Positions 7,376-14,316 of a DNA stretch of 14,724 nucleotides are shown one piece after another. Within the stretch, counting starts at the first letter, position 1, and the number at the start of each line of letters is the position of its first letter. The position numbers and the translations under genes are program-made. The notes beneath the pieces were generated by a model. It saw nothing but the letters and a program-made list of their open reading frames with translations. It made no database searches and was not told where the DNA came from. This DNA comes from Desulfobacula sp. (lineage in GTDB: Bacteria; Desulfobacterota; Desulfobacteria; Desulfobacterales; Desulfobacteraceae), in the NCBI GenBank assembly GCA_029940235.1, contig JAOZRI010000023.1, positions 1 through 14,724 on the forward strand, in the 5' to 3' direction.

Positions 7376-8224
7376 TTATTTCTTCATTAAGGTTAGAAAT
7401 TTTTCTTTTTCGCCGTCTATCATGTGGTAACAATGCTGGTCTTCTGGAAATTTTCCTTCACGGACATCGGCACAATAAGCTTTCATGGCATTGGTGATAA
7501 TGGTGGCAACGTCACAATATTTTTTAACAAATTTCGGGGTAAATGCCTGGAACTGGCCAATGAGATCACTGACAATCAAGAGCTGTCCGTCACACTCCTT
7601 TCCCGCACCAATAGAGAATACCGGTATGGTCAGGGTGTCGGCAATATATTGGGCGACTTCCGGGGGAACTGCTTCCACAAGAAGCATCTGAGCACCGGCT
7701 TTTTGTACGGCCATGGCATCTTCAACAACTATGGCAGCATCTTTTGATGTTCGCCCCTGGGCTTTATGGCCGCCCAGTGCTCCTGAACTCTGGGGTGTCA
7801 GGCCAATATGGCCGATAACAACAATGCCCGCTTCCACAATGGCCTTAATTTGTGATGCTACGCGGGTGCCGCCTTCAAGCTTGATGGCATCCACATCAGC
7901 TTCTTTTAAAAACCGACCGGCATTATAGACTGCATCCTCATCAGAGATCTGGTAACTCATGAAAGGCATGTCACCGACAACAAACGTATTGGGCGCCCCG
8001 CGTCGAACCGCATCACAATGAACAATGCACTGATCCATGGTGACTGGAACAGTACCCTTGTATCCATAGACGCACATGCCAAGGGAGTCTCCCACAAGAA
8101 TCATATCAAGACCTGCGGCTTCCGCAAACTGGGCAGTGGGGAAATCATAGGATGTCAGCCAGGTGACTTTTTCACTATTTTTTTTCATTTTATAAAAATC
8201 ATGAATTGCTTTTTTCTTAGCCAT
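7376..8224 (-). CDS. panB: 3-methyl-2-oxobutanoate hydroxymethyltransferase (ketopantoate hydroxymethyltransferase)
   Basis: PanB transfers a hydroxymethyl group from 5,10-methylene-tetrahydrofolate to 2-oxoisovalerate, giving ketopantoate, the first committed step to pantothenate and coenzyme A. The 282 residues span the full family length. Diagnostic motifs are VGDSLGM (Mg ligand Asp46), VVGDMPFMSY (Asp85), IKLEGG (Lys115), GHIGLTPQS (His139), VEAVP (catalytic base Glu184) and PVFSIGAGKECDGQ. GGAG precedes the ATG by about 7 bases. The gene follows the Lrp-type regulator by 37 bp and precedes the unknown 420-aa protein by 14 bp. No panC or panD is adjacent, which is unusual for a biosynthetic panB; it may be the only copy, or a paralogue serving branched-chain oxo acid metabolism. 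Family assignment is firm; the pathway role in this operon is inference. Confidence 0.93.
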   Translation of the reverse strand: MAKKKAIHDFYKMKKNSEKVTWLTSYDFPTAQFAEAAGLDMILVGDSLGMCVYGYKGTVPVTMDQCIVHCDAVRRGAPNTFVVGDMPFMSYQISDEDAVYNAGRFLKEADVDAIKLEGGTRVASQIKAIVEAGIVVIGHIGLTPQSSGALGGHKAQGRTSKDAAIVVEDAMAVQKAGAQMLLVEAVPPEVAQYIADTLTIPVFSIGAGKECDGQLLIVSDLIGQFQAFTPKFVKKYCDVATIITNAMKAYCADVREGKFPEDQHCYHMIDGEKEKFLTLMKK

Positions 8225-8261
8225 TTTATTCTCCTTTTATTTAGGTTCTTCGTCTGTTTTG

Positions 8262-8729
8262 TTATGTCAACATTGCATCAATCGGCCATCCCTGGTCAGG
8301 TTTTACTTCTGCATAAACAATAAAGGTTTCAATTTTACCCATACCGGGGATAGTGGCCAATTTTTCCTTGATCAGAGTGCCAAGATCACCAAGGTCAGGC
8401 GCTACCACATGCAAAAGGTAATCAAAGCGACCGGTAATATGATAACAGGCCCGTACAAGTGGGATTTTATTGATTTCATTTTCCAGCAGTTCAATATCCT
8501 TTACCCGGTGTCGGTCAAGGGAAATACAGGCAAATCCCTGGGCTTTCAAGCCAAGTTTCTCAGGATTTACAACTGCCCGGTACCCTTTGACAATTCCCTT
8601 GTCTTCAAGCTTTTTCACCCTCTCCAGCATGGTGGAGGGTGCAAGACCTACCTCTTTGGCAAGATCACTGTTTTTCTTTCGTCCATCCTTTTGCAACGCT
8701 TTTAAGGTGTGTCTATCAATATTGTCCAT
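8262..8729 (-). CDS. Lrp/AsnC-family transcriptional regulator
   Basis: This 155-residue protein has the standard Lrp/AsnC layout. An N-terminal winged helix-turn-helix spans ~3-60 (NSDLAKEVGLAPSTMLERV contains the recognition region), and a ligand-binding RAM domain spans ~66-145 with the typical ITGRFDYLLHV at 98-108. These regulators form dimers and octamers and usually respond to an amino acid such as leucine. GGAGG lies a few bases before the ATG. The gene heads the run lrp-panB-unknown-dehydrogenase, so it most likely controls its own operon. A TTGACA box and a near-perfect inverted repeat lie directly upstream (8765-8821), the expected place for autoregulation. I give no symbol because Lrp paralogues cannot be told apart by eye. 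Confidence 0.92.
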   Translation of the reverse strand: MDNIDRHTLKALQKDGRKKNSDLAKEVGLAPSTMLERVKKLEDKGIVKGYRAVVNPEKLGLKAQGFACISLDRHRVKDIELLENEINKIPLVRACYHITGRFDYLLHVVAPDLGDLGTLIKEKLATIPGMGKIETFIVYAEVKPDQGWPIDAMLT

Positions 8730-8764
8730 GGGCCTCCAAAATCAGATTTGTTATTTAGACAACG

Positions 8765-8792
8765 AAGTTATTATTTAATTCGATAATAATTT
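8765..8792. promoter_or_regulatory. Inverted repeat, candidate Lrp-type operator
   Basis: Arms AAGTTATTAT (8765-8774) and ATAATAATTT (8783-8792) pair at 9 of 10 positions around an 8-bp spacer. The element covers the predicted start point of the lrp operon. A related site, TTATTCGGTTACGATAATAA, lies at 8870-8889; the 12-mer CGATAATAATTT occurs at both sites (8781-8792 and 8881-8892), exactly 100 bp apart. Two similar AT-rich sites in a divergent control region suit Lrp-family binding, but no binding data are visible. Confidence 0.4.
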
Positions 8793-8793
8793 A

Positions 8794-8821
8794 TTTTTAT
8801 AAAATAAAATTGTAATGTCAA
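8794..8821 (-). promoter_or_regulatory. Candidate sigma-70 promoter of the lrp-panB operon
   Basis: On the minus strand a perfect -35 box TTGACA (8816-8821) is followed after 16 bp by the weak -10 box TAAAAA (8794-8799). Transcription would begin near 8787, about 58 bases before the lrp ATG and inside the inverted repeat at 8765-8792. The region is very AT-rich, so the -10 box is the less certain half. Confidence 0.45.
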
Positions 8822-8862
8822 GTAAAAAAACAAAATAATTTATTAAAATAAATCTAAAGTAC

Positions 8863-8877
8863 CCGAATTTTATTCGG
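8863..8877. promoter_or_regulatory. Perfect short palindrome in the divergent control region
   Basis: CCGAAT and ATTCGG flank a TTT spacer (8863-8868 and 8872-8877). It lies between divergent genes and overlaps the second lrp-type site, so an operator is more likely than a terminator; no T-run follows. It is the only GC-containing symmetrical element in an otherwise nearly pure AT stretch. Confidence 0.35.
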
Positions 8878-8932
8878 TTACGATAATAATTTTTAACATT
8901 CTGATTTTGCCCTTGCAAAAAAAAAGTTCCCA

Positions 8933-8960
8933 TTGTAATGGTGTAACAGTTTTATATAAA
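8933..8960 (+). promoter_or_regulatory. Candidate promoter for the DUF2914-cdaA pair
   Basis: TTGTAA (8933-8938), a 16-bp spacer and TATAAA (8955-8960) lie about 46 bases before the DUF2914 start. An alternative is TTGCAA (8913-8918) with TGTAAT (8934-8939) at 15 bp. Neither is a strong consensus match, and the AT-rich background makes chance hits likely. Confidence 0.28.
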
Positions 8961-9006
8961 AAAATATTTGCGATGGTCATCACATTAATTTGTAAACAGG
9001 TAAAAC

Positions 9007-9405
9007 ATGAAAATACTATTTTATTTTATTGTCATAGTCTTATTTTTTGCAGCAAATGTCTGTTCGGAACAACCACATGCAAAAATAACAATGGTTCAGG
9101 CTGTCATGTGTGAATCCATTGAAAACTTTCAACCAATAAATCCGGGTGTGATATTTTCAATATCGTCAGGGGAAGTTTTCTGTTTTTCAAATTTTGATCC
9201 GGTCTTGGAAAAAACCCATGTGCTTCACAAATGGTATAAAAAGGACAGACTGATTTTCACCATGCCCTTGACACTCTCTCCTCCAAAATGGTCATCTTTC
9301 AGCAGAGTACAGATAAGGGATGCCGATAAAGGCCCCTGGCGTGTTGAAATACACAATACAAATGATATACTTTTACAAACCTTAAGATTCAGTATAACAG
9401 ACTGA
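9007..9405 (+). CDS. Exported DUF2914-domain protein
   Basis: This is a 132-residue protein with a hydrophobic N-terminal signal (KILFYFIVIVLFFAANVCS, probably cleaved near SEQ), so it should be periplasmic or surface-exposed. The mature part matches the DUF2914 pattern: HKWYKKDRLIFTMPL, then PPKWSSFSRVQI and GPWRVEIHN, in which the tryptophans and the WRVE strand are characteristic of this small beta domain. The family has no established function. The ATG has only a weak AGG upstream. The stop lies 6 bp before the diadenylate cyclase gene, which has no clear ribosome binding site, so the two are probably translationally coupled. Its extracytoplasmic location matches that of the YbbR repeats encoded next door. 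Confidence 0.8.
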   Translation: MKILFYFIVIVLFFAANVCSEQPHAKITMVQAVMCESIENFQPINPGVIFSISSGEVFCFSNFDPVLEKTHVLHKWYKKDRLIFTMPLTLSPPKWSSFSRVQIRDADKGPWRVEIHNTNDILLQTLRFSITD

Positions 9406-9411
9406 TTAATC

Positions 9412-10854
9412 ATGGAATCTCTTCTCTATTTTTTTTCTGGATTTCGCTGGCAGGACATTTTGGATATCCTGTTAAACAGCTATATTTTATTTCGACTTTA
9501 TATACTTTTTCGGGGAACCAATGTTATCCGTGTGCTGTTTGCCTTTTGTGTCCTGTGGGCAGTCAGCCAGATTGCAGCCCCCCTAGGCCTCATTATAACG
9601 AACTGGGCAAGACAGGGCGTTATCACCATAGCAGCTTTGATTATCATCATTGTCTTTAGAAACGAAATATCAAGTGTGCTGCAAACCAAAGATCTTAAAT
9701 CATTTTTATGGGGGATACCCCGGTTTCAATCCCACACACCACTGAGTATAATTATTGAAAGTGTCCATGAACTTGCCGATAAAAAAATTGGTGCTTTAAT
9801 TGTGCTGCCTCTGAAACAGGGTCTGGACAGTGTTGTGCAAAAAGGAATTTCCATAAAGGGAAAATTGTCTCAGGAGATGCTTGTGAGTGTTTTCTGGCCG
9901 GACAACCCGCTGCACGACGGTGCCGCCATAATCCAGGGAGACTGGATAACCAGTGCCGGTGTTATACTACCACTCTCCAAAAGGACAGACCTTCCATCTT
10001 TATTTGGAACCCGGCACAGAGCAGCTTCAGGATTAACAGAACTTACAGATGCCATGGTTATTGTTATTTCAGAAGAGAGCGGAAAGATATCTCTCTTTAA
10101 AAAAAACAAAACCTATAATATTAAAAGCCGTTCAGCCATGGAAACATTACTAAAAAAACATGCTGGAGATGATTCTGTAAAAAAAAGGTTCAGGCGACAG
10201 ACCATAGAACTTGCCACAGCAGGCCTTATCAGTCTTTTATGTGTCACAGGAGTATGGCTAAGTTTTTCAAAAGGGATTGAAACCCTTGCCACACACGAGG
10301 TACCTGTAGAGTTCATTAATCCTAATCAAAAAATGAAAATTATATCGTCTTCTGCTTCAAGTGTTAAACTTTTAATCAGTGGTGCAAGGCCATTAATCAA
10401 CTCCATCAAACCAAAACAGATCAATATCAAACTTAACCTTGCCCAGGCAGTTATCGGTGTTAATAAGCTGTCCATCACAAAAGAGAACATATTGCTGCCA
10501 CCGGGAATACAGCTAAAAGATATAAATCCTTCAGTGCTTGATATCACGCTGGATACCCTGATAGAAAAACAGCTTCCCATACAGCCGAACTGGTCGGGAA
10601 AACTGCCCAAAGGATTGGTTATGAAAGAGGCAGAAGCCTTTCCCAAAACAATTCGGGTAACTGGAGGGGGTATGGATCTCAAAAATATTTCAACAATTTT
10701 CACAGAGCCGATACTTTTAGATAAACTCACTGAATCAGGTACTGCTACGATTGGCCTACTGTTAAACCCTACGTCACTCAGATTAAAAGAGAGCACAAAA
10801 ATTCAAATCCGGTACACTATTTCAAAAAAATCAACGCATAAAAACAAATCATAA
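9412..10854 (+). CDS. cdaA: Membrane diadenylate cyclase (CdaA type) fused to YbbR-like repeats
   Basis: This enzyme should make cyclic di-AMP from two ATP. The 480 residues show three N-terminal membrane helices (about 15-33, 38-58, 66-82), a cytosolic DAC/DisA_N domain (~100-235) with the catalytic motifs PLHDGAAI (169-171 DGA) and GTRHRAA (201-203 RHR), and a fourth membrane helix (~264-285). About 190 extracytoplasmic residues follow, which read as two YbbR-like repeats (~296-380 and ~385-470, each with a strand pattern such as VPVEF and LPIQPNW). In Firmicutes the YbbR protein CdaR is a separate neighbour that regulates CdaA, followed by glmM; here both are in one chain and no glmM is present. 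Start: ATG 6 bp after the DUF2914 stop, with no obvious Shine-Dalgarno. Confidence is high for the cyclase and good for the repeats. Confidence 0.9.
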   Translation: MESLLYFFSGFRWQDILDILLNSYILFRLYILFRGTNVIRVLFAFCVLWAVSQIAAPLGLIITNWARQGVITIAALIIIIVFRNEISSVLQTKDLKSFLWGIPRFQSHTPLSIIIESVHELADKKIGALIVLPLKQGLDSVVQKGISIKGKLSQEMLVSVFWPDNPLHDGAAIIQGDWITSAGVILPLSKRTDLPSLFGTRHRAASGLTELTDAMVIVISEESGKISLFKKNKTYNIKSRSAMETLLKKHAGDDSVKKRFRRQTIELATAGLISLLCVTGVWLSFSKGIETLATHEVPVEFINPNQKMKIISSSASSVKLLISGARPLINSIKPKQINIKLNLAQAVIGVNKLSITKENILLPPGIQLKDINPSVLDITLDTLIEKQLPIQPNWSGKLPKGLVMKEAEAFPKTIRVTGGGMDLKNISTIFTEPILLDKLTESGTATIGLLLNPTSLRLKESTKIQIRYTISKKSTHKNKS

Positions 10855-10855
10855 A

Positions 10856-10951
10856 TCAACAATTATTGTCATATAATCGCCATGTGTCGAATCTGGTTGA
10901 GCGCCACACAATACCCTGAAGGGCAGAAACCAAAATATCAAGAACATCCAT
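10856..10951 (-). CDS. Possible 31-codon ORF overlapping the response regulator stop
   Basis: An ATG shares bases with the response regulator stop codon (TAATG, typical of coupled translation). It opens a 31-residue frame beginning MDVLDILVSALQGI and containing WRSTRFDTWRLYDNN, ending one base from the convergent cdaA stop. The frame fills the whole gap between the two genes and is less AT-rich than other spacers here. No homologue is recognised. It could be a small protein, a relic of a longer regulator, or chance. Confidence 0.3.
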   Translation of the reverse strand: MDVLDILVSALQGIVWRSTRFDTWRLYDNNC

Positions 10952-11307
10952 TAGCCAAGTACCTGCTCAACCTTATCTTCGAGTTCATCCTTATCAATGG
11001 GCTTGACACAATATTCAGCAGCACCAAGGTTTAGACACTCCCTTGCAGTTTCAATGGTTGGATAGCCTGTGAGCATTATCACTTTAATTAAAGGCGATAT
11101 TTTTTTCATCTCATCCAACACTTCCACGCCACTCATTTTTTTTAATTTAATATCTAATATAGCAAGATCAATTTTGCTGGTTTTCACAAACGCTATTGCA
11201 TCTTCCTCTTCAGAAAAAGCATAAACCTTGTGCCCTTTTCTCTCAAGAATACGTTTAATTAAATTGGCAGCATCGGAGACATCATCTAATGCGAGAATAT
11301 TAGCCAT
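10951..11307 (-). CDS. Single-domain response regulator (CheY-like receiver)
   Basis: This 118-residue protein is a receiver domain alone, with no output domain. The acidic pair Asp8-Asp9, the phosphorylation site Asp52 (AILDIKL), Thr80 (VIMLTGYP) and Lys102 (EYCVKPID) are all present and in register, so it should be phosphorylatable. AGAGGAAG precedes the ATG. It is the last member of the run binding protein-histidine kinase-regulator, 50 bp after the kinase stop, so that kinase is the likely phosphodonor. Without an output domain it must act through protein contacts or pass phosphate on. A possible small ORF overlaps its stop codon. Confidence 0.93.
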   Translation of the reverse strand: MANILALDDVSDAANLIKRILERKGHKVYAFSEEEDAIAFVKTSKIDLAILDIKLKKMSGVEVLDEMKKISPLIKVIMLTGYPTIETARECLNLGAAEYCVKPIDKDELEDKVEQVLG

Positions 11308-11357
11308 TTATACTTCCTCTTTTATTTTATGGTATGAAAAAACCTGTTAGATTATTC

Positions 11358-13376
11358 TCAGGTATAGTGCAAATCACAGGGCAAAGCAATAATAAATTGT
11401 GTTCCCTTATCTTTGTTCTCTCCTGATATTGATGGAGAAAAAGCTTTAATAGTTCCATTATGCTCTTTTATAATGCCAAAAGTGACTGACAATCCAAGGC
11501 CTGTCCCCTTATCAGGACCCTTTGTTGTATAAAAGGGTTCAAATATTTTATCAATATTTTCCCTGTCAATCCCATGCCCGGTATCAGATATGGATACCTC
11601 GATTCCATCTTGAGTTTTACCCGATATCTCTTTAACCTGCTTTGTTTCAACAATGATGCTGCCATTTGCCTTAACAGCATCAAGAGCATTATTCAATAAA
11701 TTGATAAAAACCTGCTTTATCTTCTCCTTATCTCCTTTCATGATTAAATCGTTCTCTTTATCATATTCATGTTGAACAACAACCTGATTCAAGTGAAATG
11801 TATGCCCTATAACATCAAGTACTTCTTTTACAGCTTCATTAATATCAAATTTAAAGATAACACTTTTACCCGAACGAGAGAAATTTAAAAGATCTTTAAC
11901 AATCTTAGAACAGTTTTTTGTCTGGCGGACAATGGTTTGTACATCTTGAAAGGACAGTTCCTGATCTTTAACATCTTCCAGTAGAAGCTGGGCATGTCCA
12001 AGGATAATGCCAAGGGGTGTATTGATCTCATGGGCAACTCCTGCTGCAAGTCGTCCCACAGATTCCATTTTCTGGGCATGGGTAAGCTGGTCCTGAACAT
12101 TTTTGAGCTGAGTAATATCCCTGCCGCTACACACAAGGCTCATACCCATGGTTTTTGCTGCAGGAACTAAAATTTTGACCACATGGAGCCATTTTACAAC
12201 CCTTGCAACTACTATTTTATTCTCCTTAACAAGAGCAATTCCTGTTTTAAAAAGTGCATCATCTTCTCTATTATAGGCCTGCGCAAATTTTTCAGGAAAG
12301 AGATCATCATTTGTTTTTCCAAGAATCTGTTGTGTATCTTTGCCTAACATTTCACAAAAGGCTTTGTTAACAGAGATGAACCGCCCCTTATGATCCTGGA
12401 GTGATATAAAATCGGGAACAGCATCGAGAATTGTCTGGAGGAGCGCCTTTTGTTCATTTAAAATACTTTCAGCACTTTTAAGGTCATGAAAATTATCTTT
12501 TAAAGAGAGAATCATGGCATCAAAGCTCTCTGCCAGGATTTGAATTTCATCTCCGGAACACTGCTTATAAACATGGCACAGGTGGCAGGAATCTATTTTT
12601 TTTGCATATGCCCCATGGACACAGCTTGGACAGAGAGTACCTGCCATATACCAGCACCTGTGATGATAATTTTTATATGCTGGACACTCTTTTTGATTGC
12701 ATTGCATAATATCCCAGCAATTTCGTTTTAGACTTGGAGCAGCCCTGACATCAAGATCACCACGCAATGCCTTTTCCGAAGAGTCATGAAGCCTTTTAAT
12801 GCTTTTTGTCACAGGATTGAGAAGAAAAGTCCCCACAATACCAGCCATGATGATTGTCAAAATTATGGTTACAATGGCAGAAACAATAATTTTATTTACT
12901 GCTTTTTGAGCCCGTTTCTGAAAAAGCCCGAGCCTAAGAGTTCCCAGGCGGTTATTATTGACAAATACAGGAACAGCATAATCATAAATCAAATAGTCTC
13001 CGGTATCAAGAAGTTGTATGGAACCTTTTTGATTATCTGAAACTGAGTTTACCTTCTTGAGCTCAACCGGGAATCCATTTTTAAATGTATGAATAAGAGG
13101 TCTGCCTTGTGTATCAAGCACAAAGGTATAAAAAATATCAGCATCAAGATGTACAGTCTCATCCATGAGTACTTTCATCCTTAAAAAATCCATGGCAAGC
13201 ATTGGTTCTACCATGCGGGCAGAAAGGGTTATTCCAATGGAATGACCATGACTTTTTATCTCTTCAAGCAGAGATTCTTTCATAACCTGGCTAACCCAGA
13301 AAAGCATTACAAAACCCTGGATTAGAAGCAAAGAAAAAAATCCCAAATATATTTTTTTACGGAAACCTAGTTTCAT
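11358..13376 (-). CDS. Membrane sensor histidine kinase with a cysteine-cluster insert in HAMP
   Basis: This 672-residue kinase has a first membrane helix (~10-30), a periplasmic sensor region (~31-160), a second helix (~163-186) and a HAMP domain split in two: NPVTKSIK to GDLDVR (187-211) and GDEIQILAESFDAM (275-290). Between the halves sit nine cysteines (220, 226, 231, 241, 249, 252, 264, 267, 273) in NCW and RCW contexts. A PAS domain (~308-425), HisKA (GVAHEINTPLG, His449) and a complete HATPase_c follow, with N box NLLNNALDA, DTGHGI and GTGLGL. It should autophosphorylate and pass phosphate to the adjacent regulator. The gene starts 16 bp after the PhnD-like gene; its ribosome binding site is poor, and GAGGAA in the preceding gene's last codons is too distant, so coupling is likely. 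Input may combine the periplasmic binding protein with redox or metal state at the Cys cluster (inference). Confidence 0.93.
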   Translation of the reverse strand: MKLGFRKKIYLGFFSLLLIQGFVMLFWVSQVMKESLLEEIKSHGHSIGITLSARMVEPMLAMDFLRMKVLMDETVHLDADIFYTFVLDTQGRPLIHTFKNGFPVELKKVNSVSDNQKGSIQLLDTGDYLIYDYAVPVFVNNNRLGTLRLGLFQKRAQKAVNKIIVSAIVTIILTIIMAGIVGTFLLNPVTKSIKRLHDSSEKALRGDLDVRAAPSLKRNCWDIMQCNQKECPAYKNYHHRCWYMAGTLCPSCVHGAYAKKIDSCHLCHVYKQCSGDEIQILAESFDAMILSLKDNFHDLKSAESILNEQKALLQTILDAVPDFISLQDHKGRFISVNKAFCEMLGKDTQQILGKTNDDLFPEKFAQAYNREDDALFKTGIALVKENKIVVARVVKWLHVVKILVPAAKTMGMSLVCSGRDITQLKNVQDQLTHAQKMESVGRLAAGVAHEINTPLGIILGHAQLLLEDVKDQELSFQDVQTIVRQTKNCSKIVKDLLNFSRSGKSVIFKFDINEAVKEVLDVIGHTFHLNQVVVQHEYDKENDLIMKGDKEKIKQVFINLLNNALDAVKANGSIIVETKQVKEISGKTQDGIEVSISDTGHGIDRENIDKIFEPFYTTKGPDKGTGLGLSVTFGIIKEHNGTIKAFSPSISGENKDKGTQFIIALPCDLHYT
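12555..12743 (-). other. Cysteine-rich 'two-CW' insert within the HAMP domain
   Basis: Residues 212-274 of the kinase lie between GDLDVR and GDEIQ, adjacent positions in an ordinary HAMP domain. They hold nine cysteines, two in CW pairs (220-221 and 241-242) plus CPSC and CHLC pairs, a pattern suited to binding zinc or an iron-sulfur cluster. I recall similar modules named 'two-CW domain' in sulfate reducers. Confidence 0.75.
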
Positions 13377-13392
13377 TTATGATATCATCCCG

Positions 13393-14316
13393 TTATTCCT
13401 CAAGACTTAGGCCCACCCGTAATGCCAGTGCACGTACAGAGTCAAAATCAGAATCTTTAGATGGAATTACTTTGATAAAATTAGCAGCCTCCAATATTTT
13501 ATGGTGATATTTATTATTAAAATCAAGTTTTTCAAAGGCCTGTTTGATTTTCTCTACTTTTTTTTCCTCTAAACCTTCCCTTGCAGCATAGACCCATCCA
13601 GGATAGGAATCTGTCATGGAAACAATTTTTATTTGATTGATATCAATTTTATCTGACATCACATCAAGAGAACCTTCTCTTATGGTTCCAATATCATATT
13701 TTCCTGCATAAACTGATAAAATAACCTTCTCCCGTTTTCCTCCAGGACCTGGGGCAAAGGCAATCTCTTTAAAATCATTTTTTGTAATACCGTGATCAAT
13801 AAAATGACCGAGAGGGTAGAGATATCCGCCCGCCGAGGTAGAATCAACAGCAATCCACCTTTTATTGCGGCAGTCTGATATATTCTGGATGGATGAATTA
13901 TCCATGCGGCAAATAATCTGTCCTCGAAATTTATCTCTTCCCTTAACTTCCACAATACGTGCAATTGCTTTTGCATTGTATTGATGGGCAATATTCACAT
14001 AAATAAATGGGTTGGAAAATGAGATATCAATTTTTTTTTGCCCTACCATTTTCATATGCTGATCAAAGGTATCTGGAAATATCTGCCTTATATTCAGGCC
14101 TGTTTGCTTGCGTAAATATTTTATAATAGCATGATGACGGGTATAGGATATGGTGTGGGAATACTGGGGAAGGTAGGCATAATTTATGACATCAGTTTCT
14201 TCTTCAAAGATAACCTGCTCTTTGATATCTAAATCCACCTTAATCACAGATTCATCCTGATTTCCACAACCGTGGAATAATAAAAGGGAAAGCAGAACTA
14301 TCCATAAATTTTTCAA
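13393..14316 (-). CDS. PhnD-like periplasmic substrate-binding lipoprotein
   Basis: This 307-residue protein belongs to the phosphate/phosphite/phosphonate-type periplasmic binding fold. An N-terminal lipoprotein-like signal ends in LLLFHGC, placing the lipidated Cys at 17; the residues before it deviate from the classic L-A-G box. Family features are DVINYAYLPQYSH at the start of the mature fold, DISFSNPFIYV, DSTSAGGYLYP and YDIGTIREGS. The start codon is TTG: the codon just upstream in frame is TAA and no ATG occurs until deep in the protein, while AGGAG lies about 10 bases before the TTG. No ABC permease or ATPase genes follow; a histidine kinase and regulator do, so the protein is probably a sensor that presents a ligand to the kinase. 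The ligand could be an oxyanion or phosphonate-like compound but cannot be read from sequence. Confidence 0.87.
   Translation of the reverse strand: MKNLWIVLLSLLLFHGCGNQDESVIKVDLDIKEQVIFEEETDVINYAYLPQYSHTISYTRHHAIIKYLRKQTGLNIRQIFPDTFDQHMKMVGQKKIDISFSNPFIYVNIAHQYNAKAIARIVEVKGRDKFRGQIICRMDNSSIQNISDCRNKRWIAVDSTSAGGYLYPLGHFIDHGITKNDFKEIAFAPGPGGKREKVILSVYAGKYDIGTIREGSLDVMSDKIDINQIKIVSMTDSYPGWVYAAREGLEEKKVEKIKQAFEKLDFNNKYHHKILEAANFIKVIPSKDSDFDSVRALALRVGLSLEE

Noticed and set aside
7362..7433. Upstream extension of the unknown protein to 7433
   Set aside because: It would add 24 Arg/Lys-rich residues overlapping panB; the ATG at 7361 has a better-placed GAGG and normal operon spacing.
10326..10796. 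156-codon minus-strand frame inside cdaA
   Set aside because: It is antisense to the YbbR-like region, which reads well on the plus strand; no independent support.
10855..10950. Terminator between cdaA and the response regulator
   Set aside because: TGTGT/ACACA and CCCT/AGGG pairs exist but give no compact stem followed by a T-run on either strand.
13378..13387. ATGATATCAT palindrome just before the kinase start
   Set aside because: A ten-base AT palindrome inside an operon is expected by chance and has no supporting neighbour sites.
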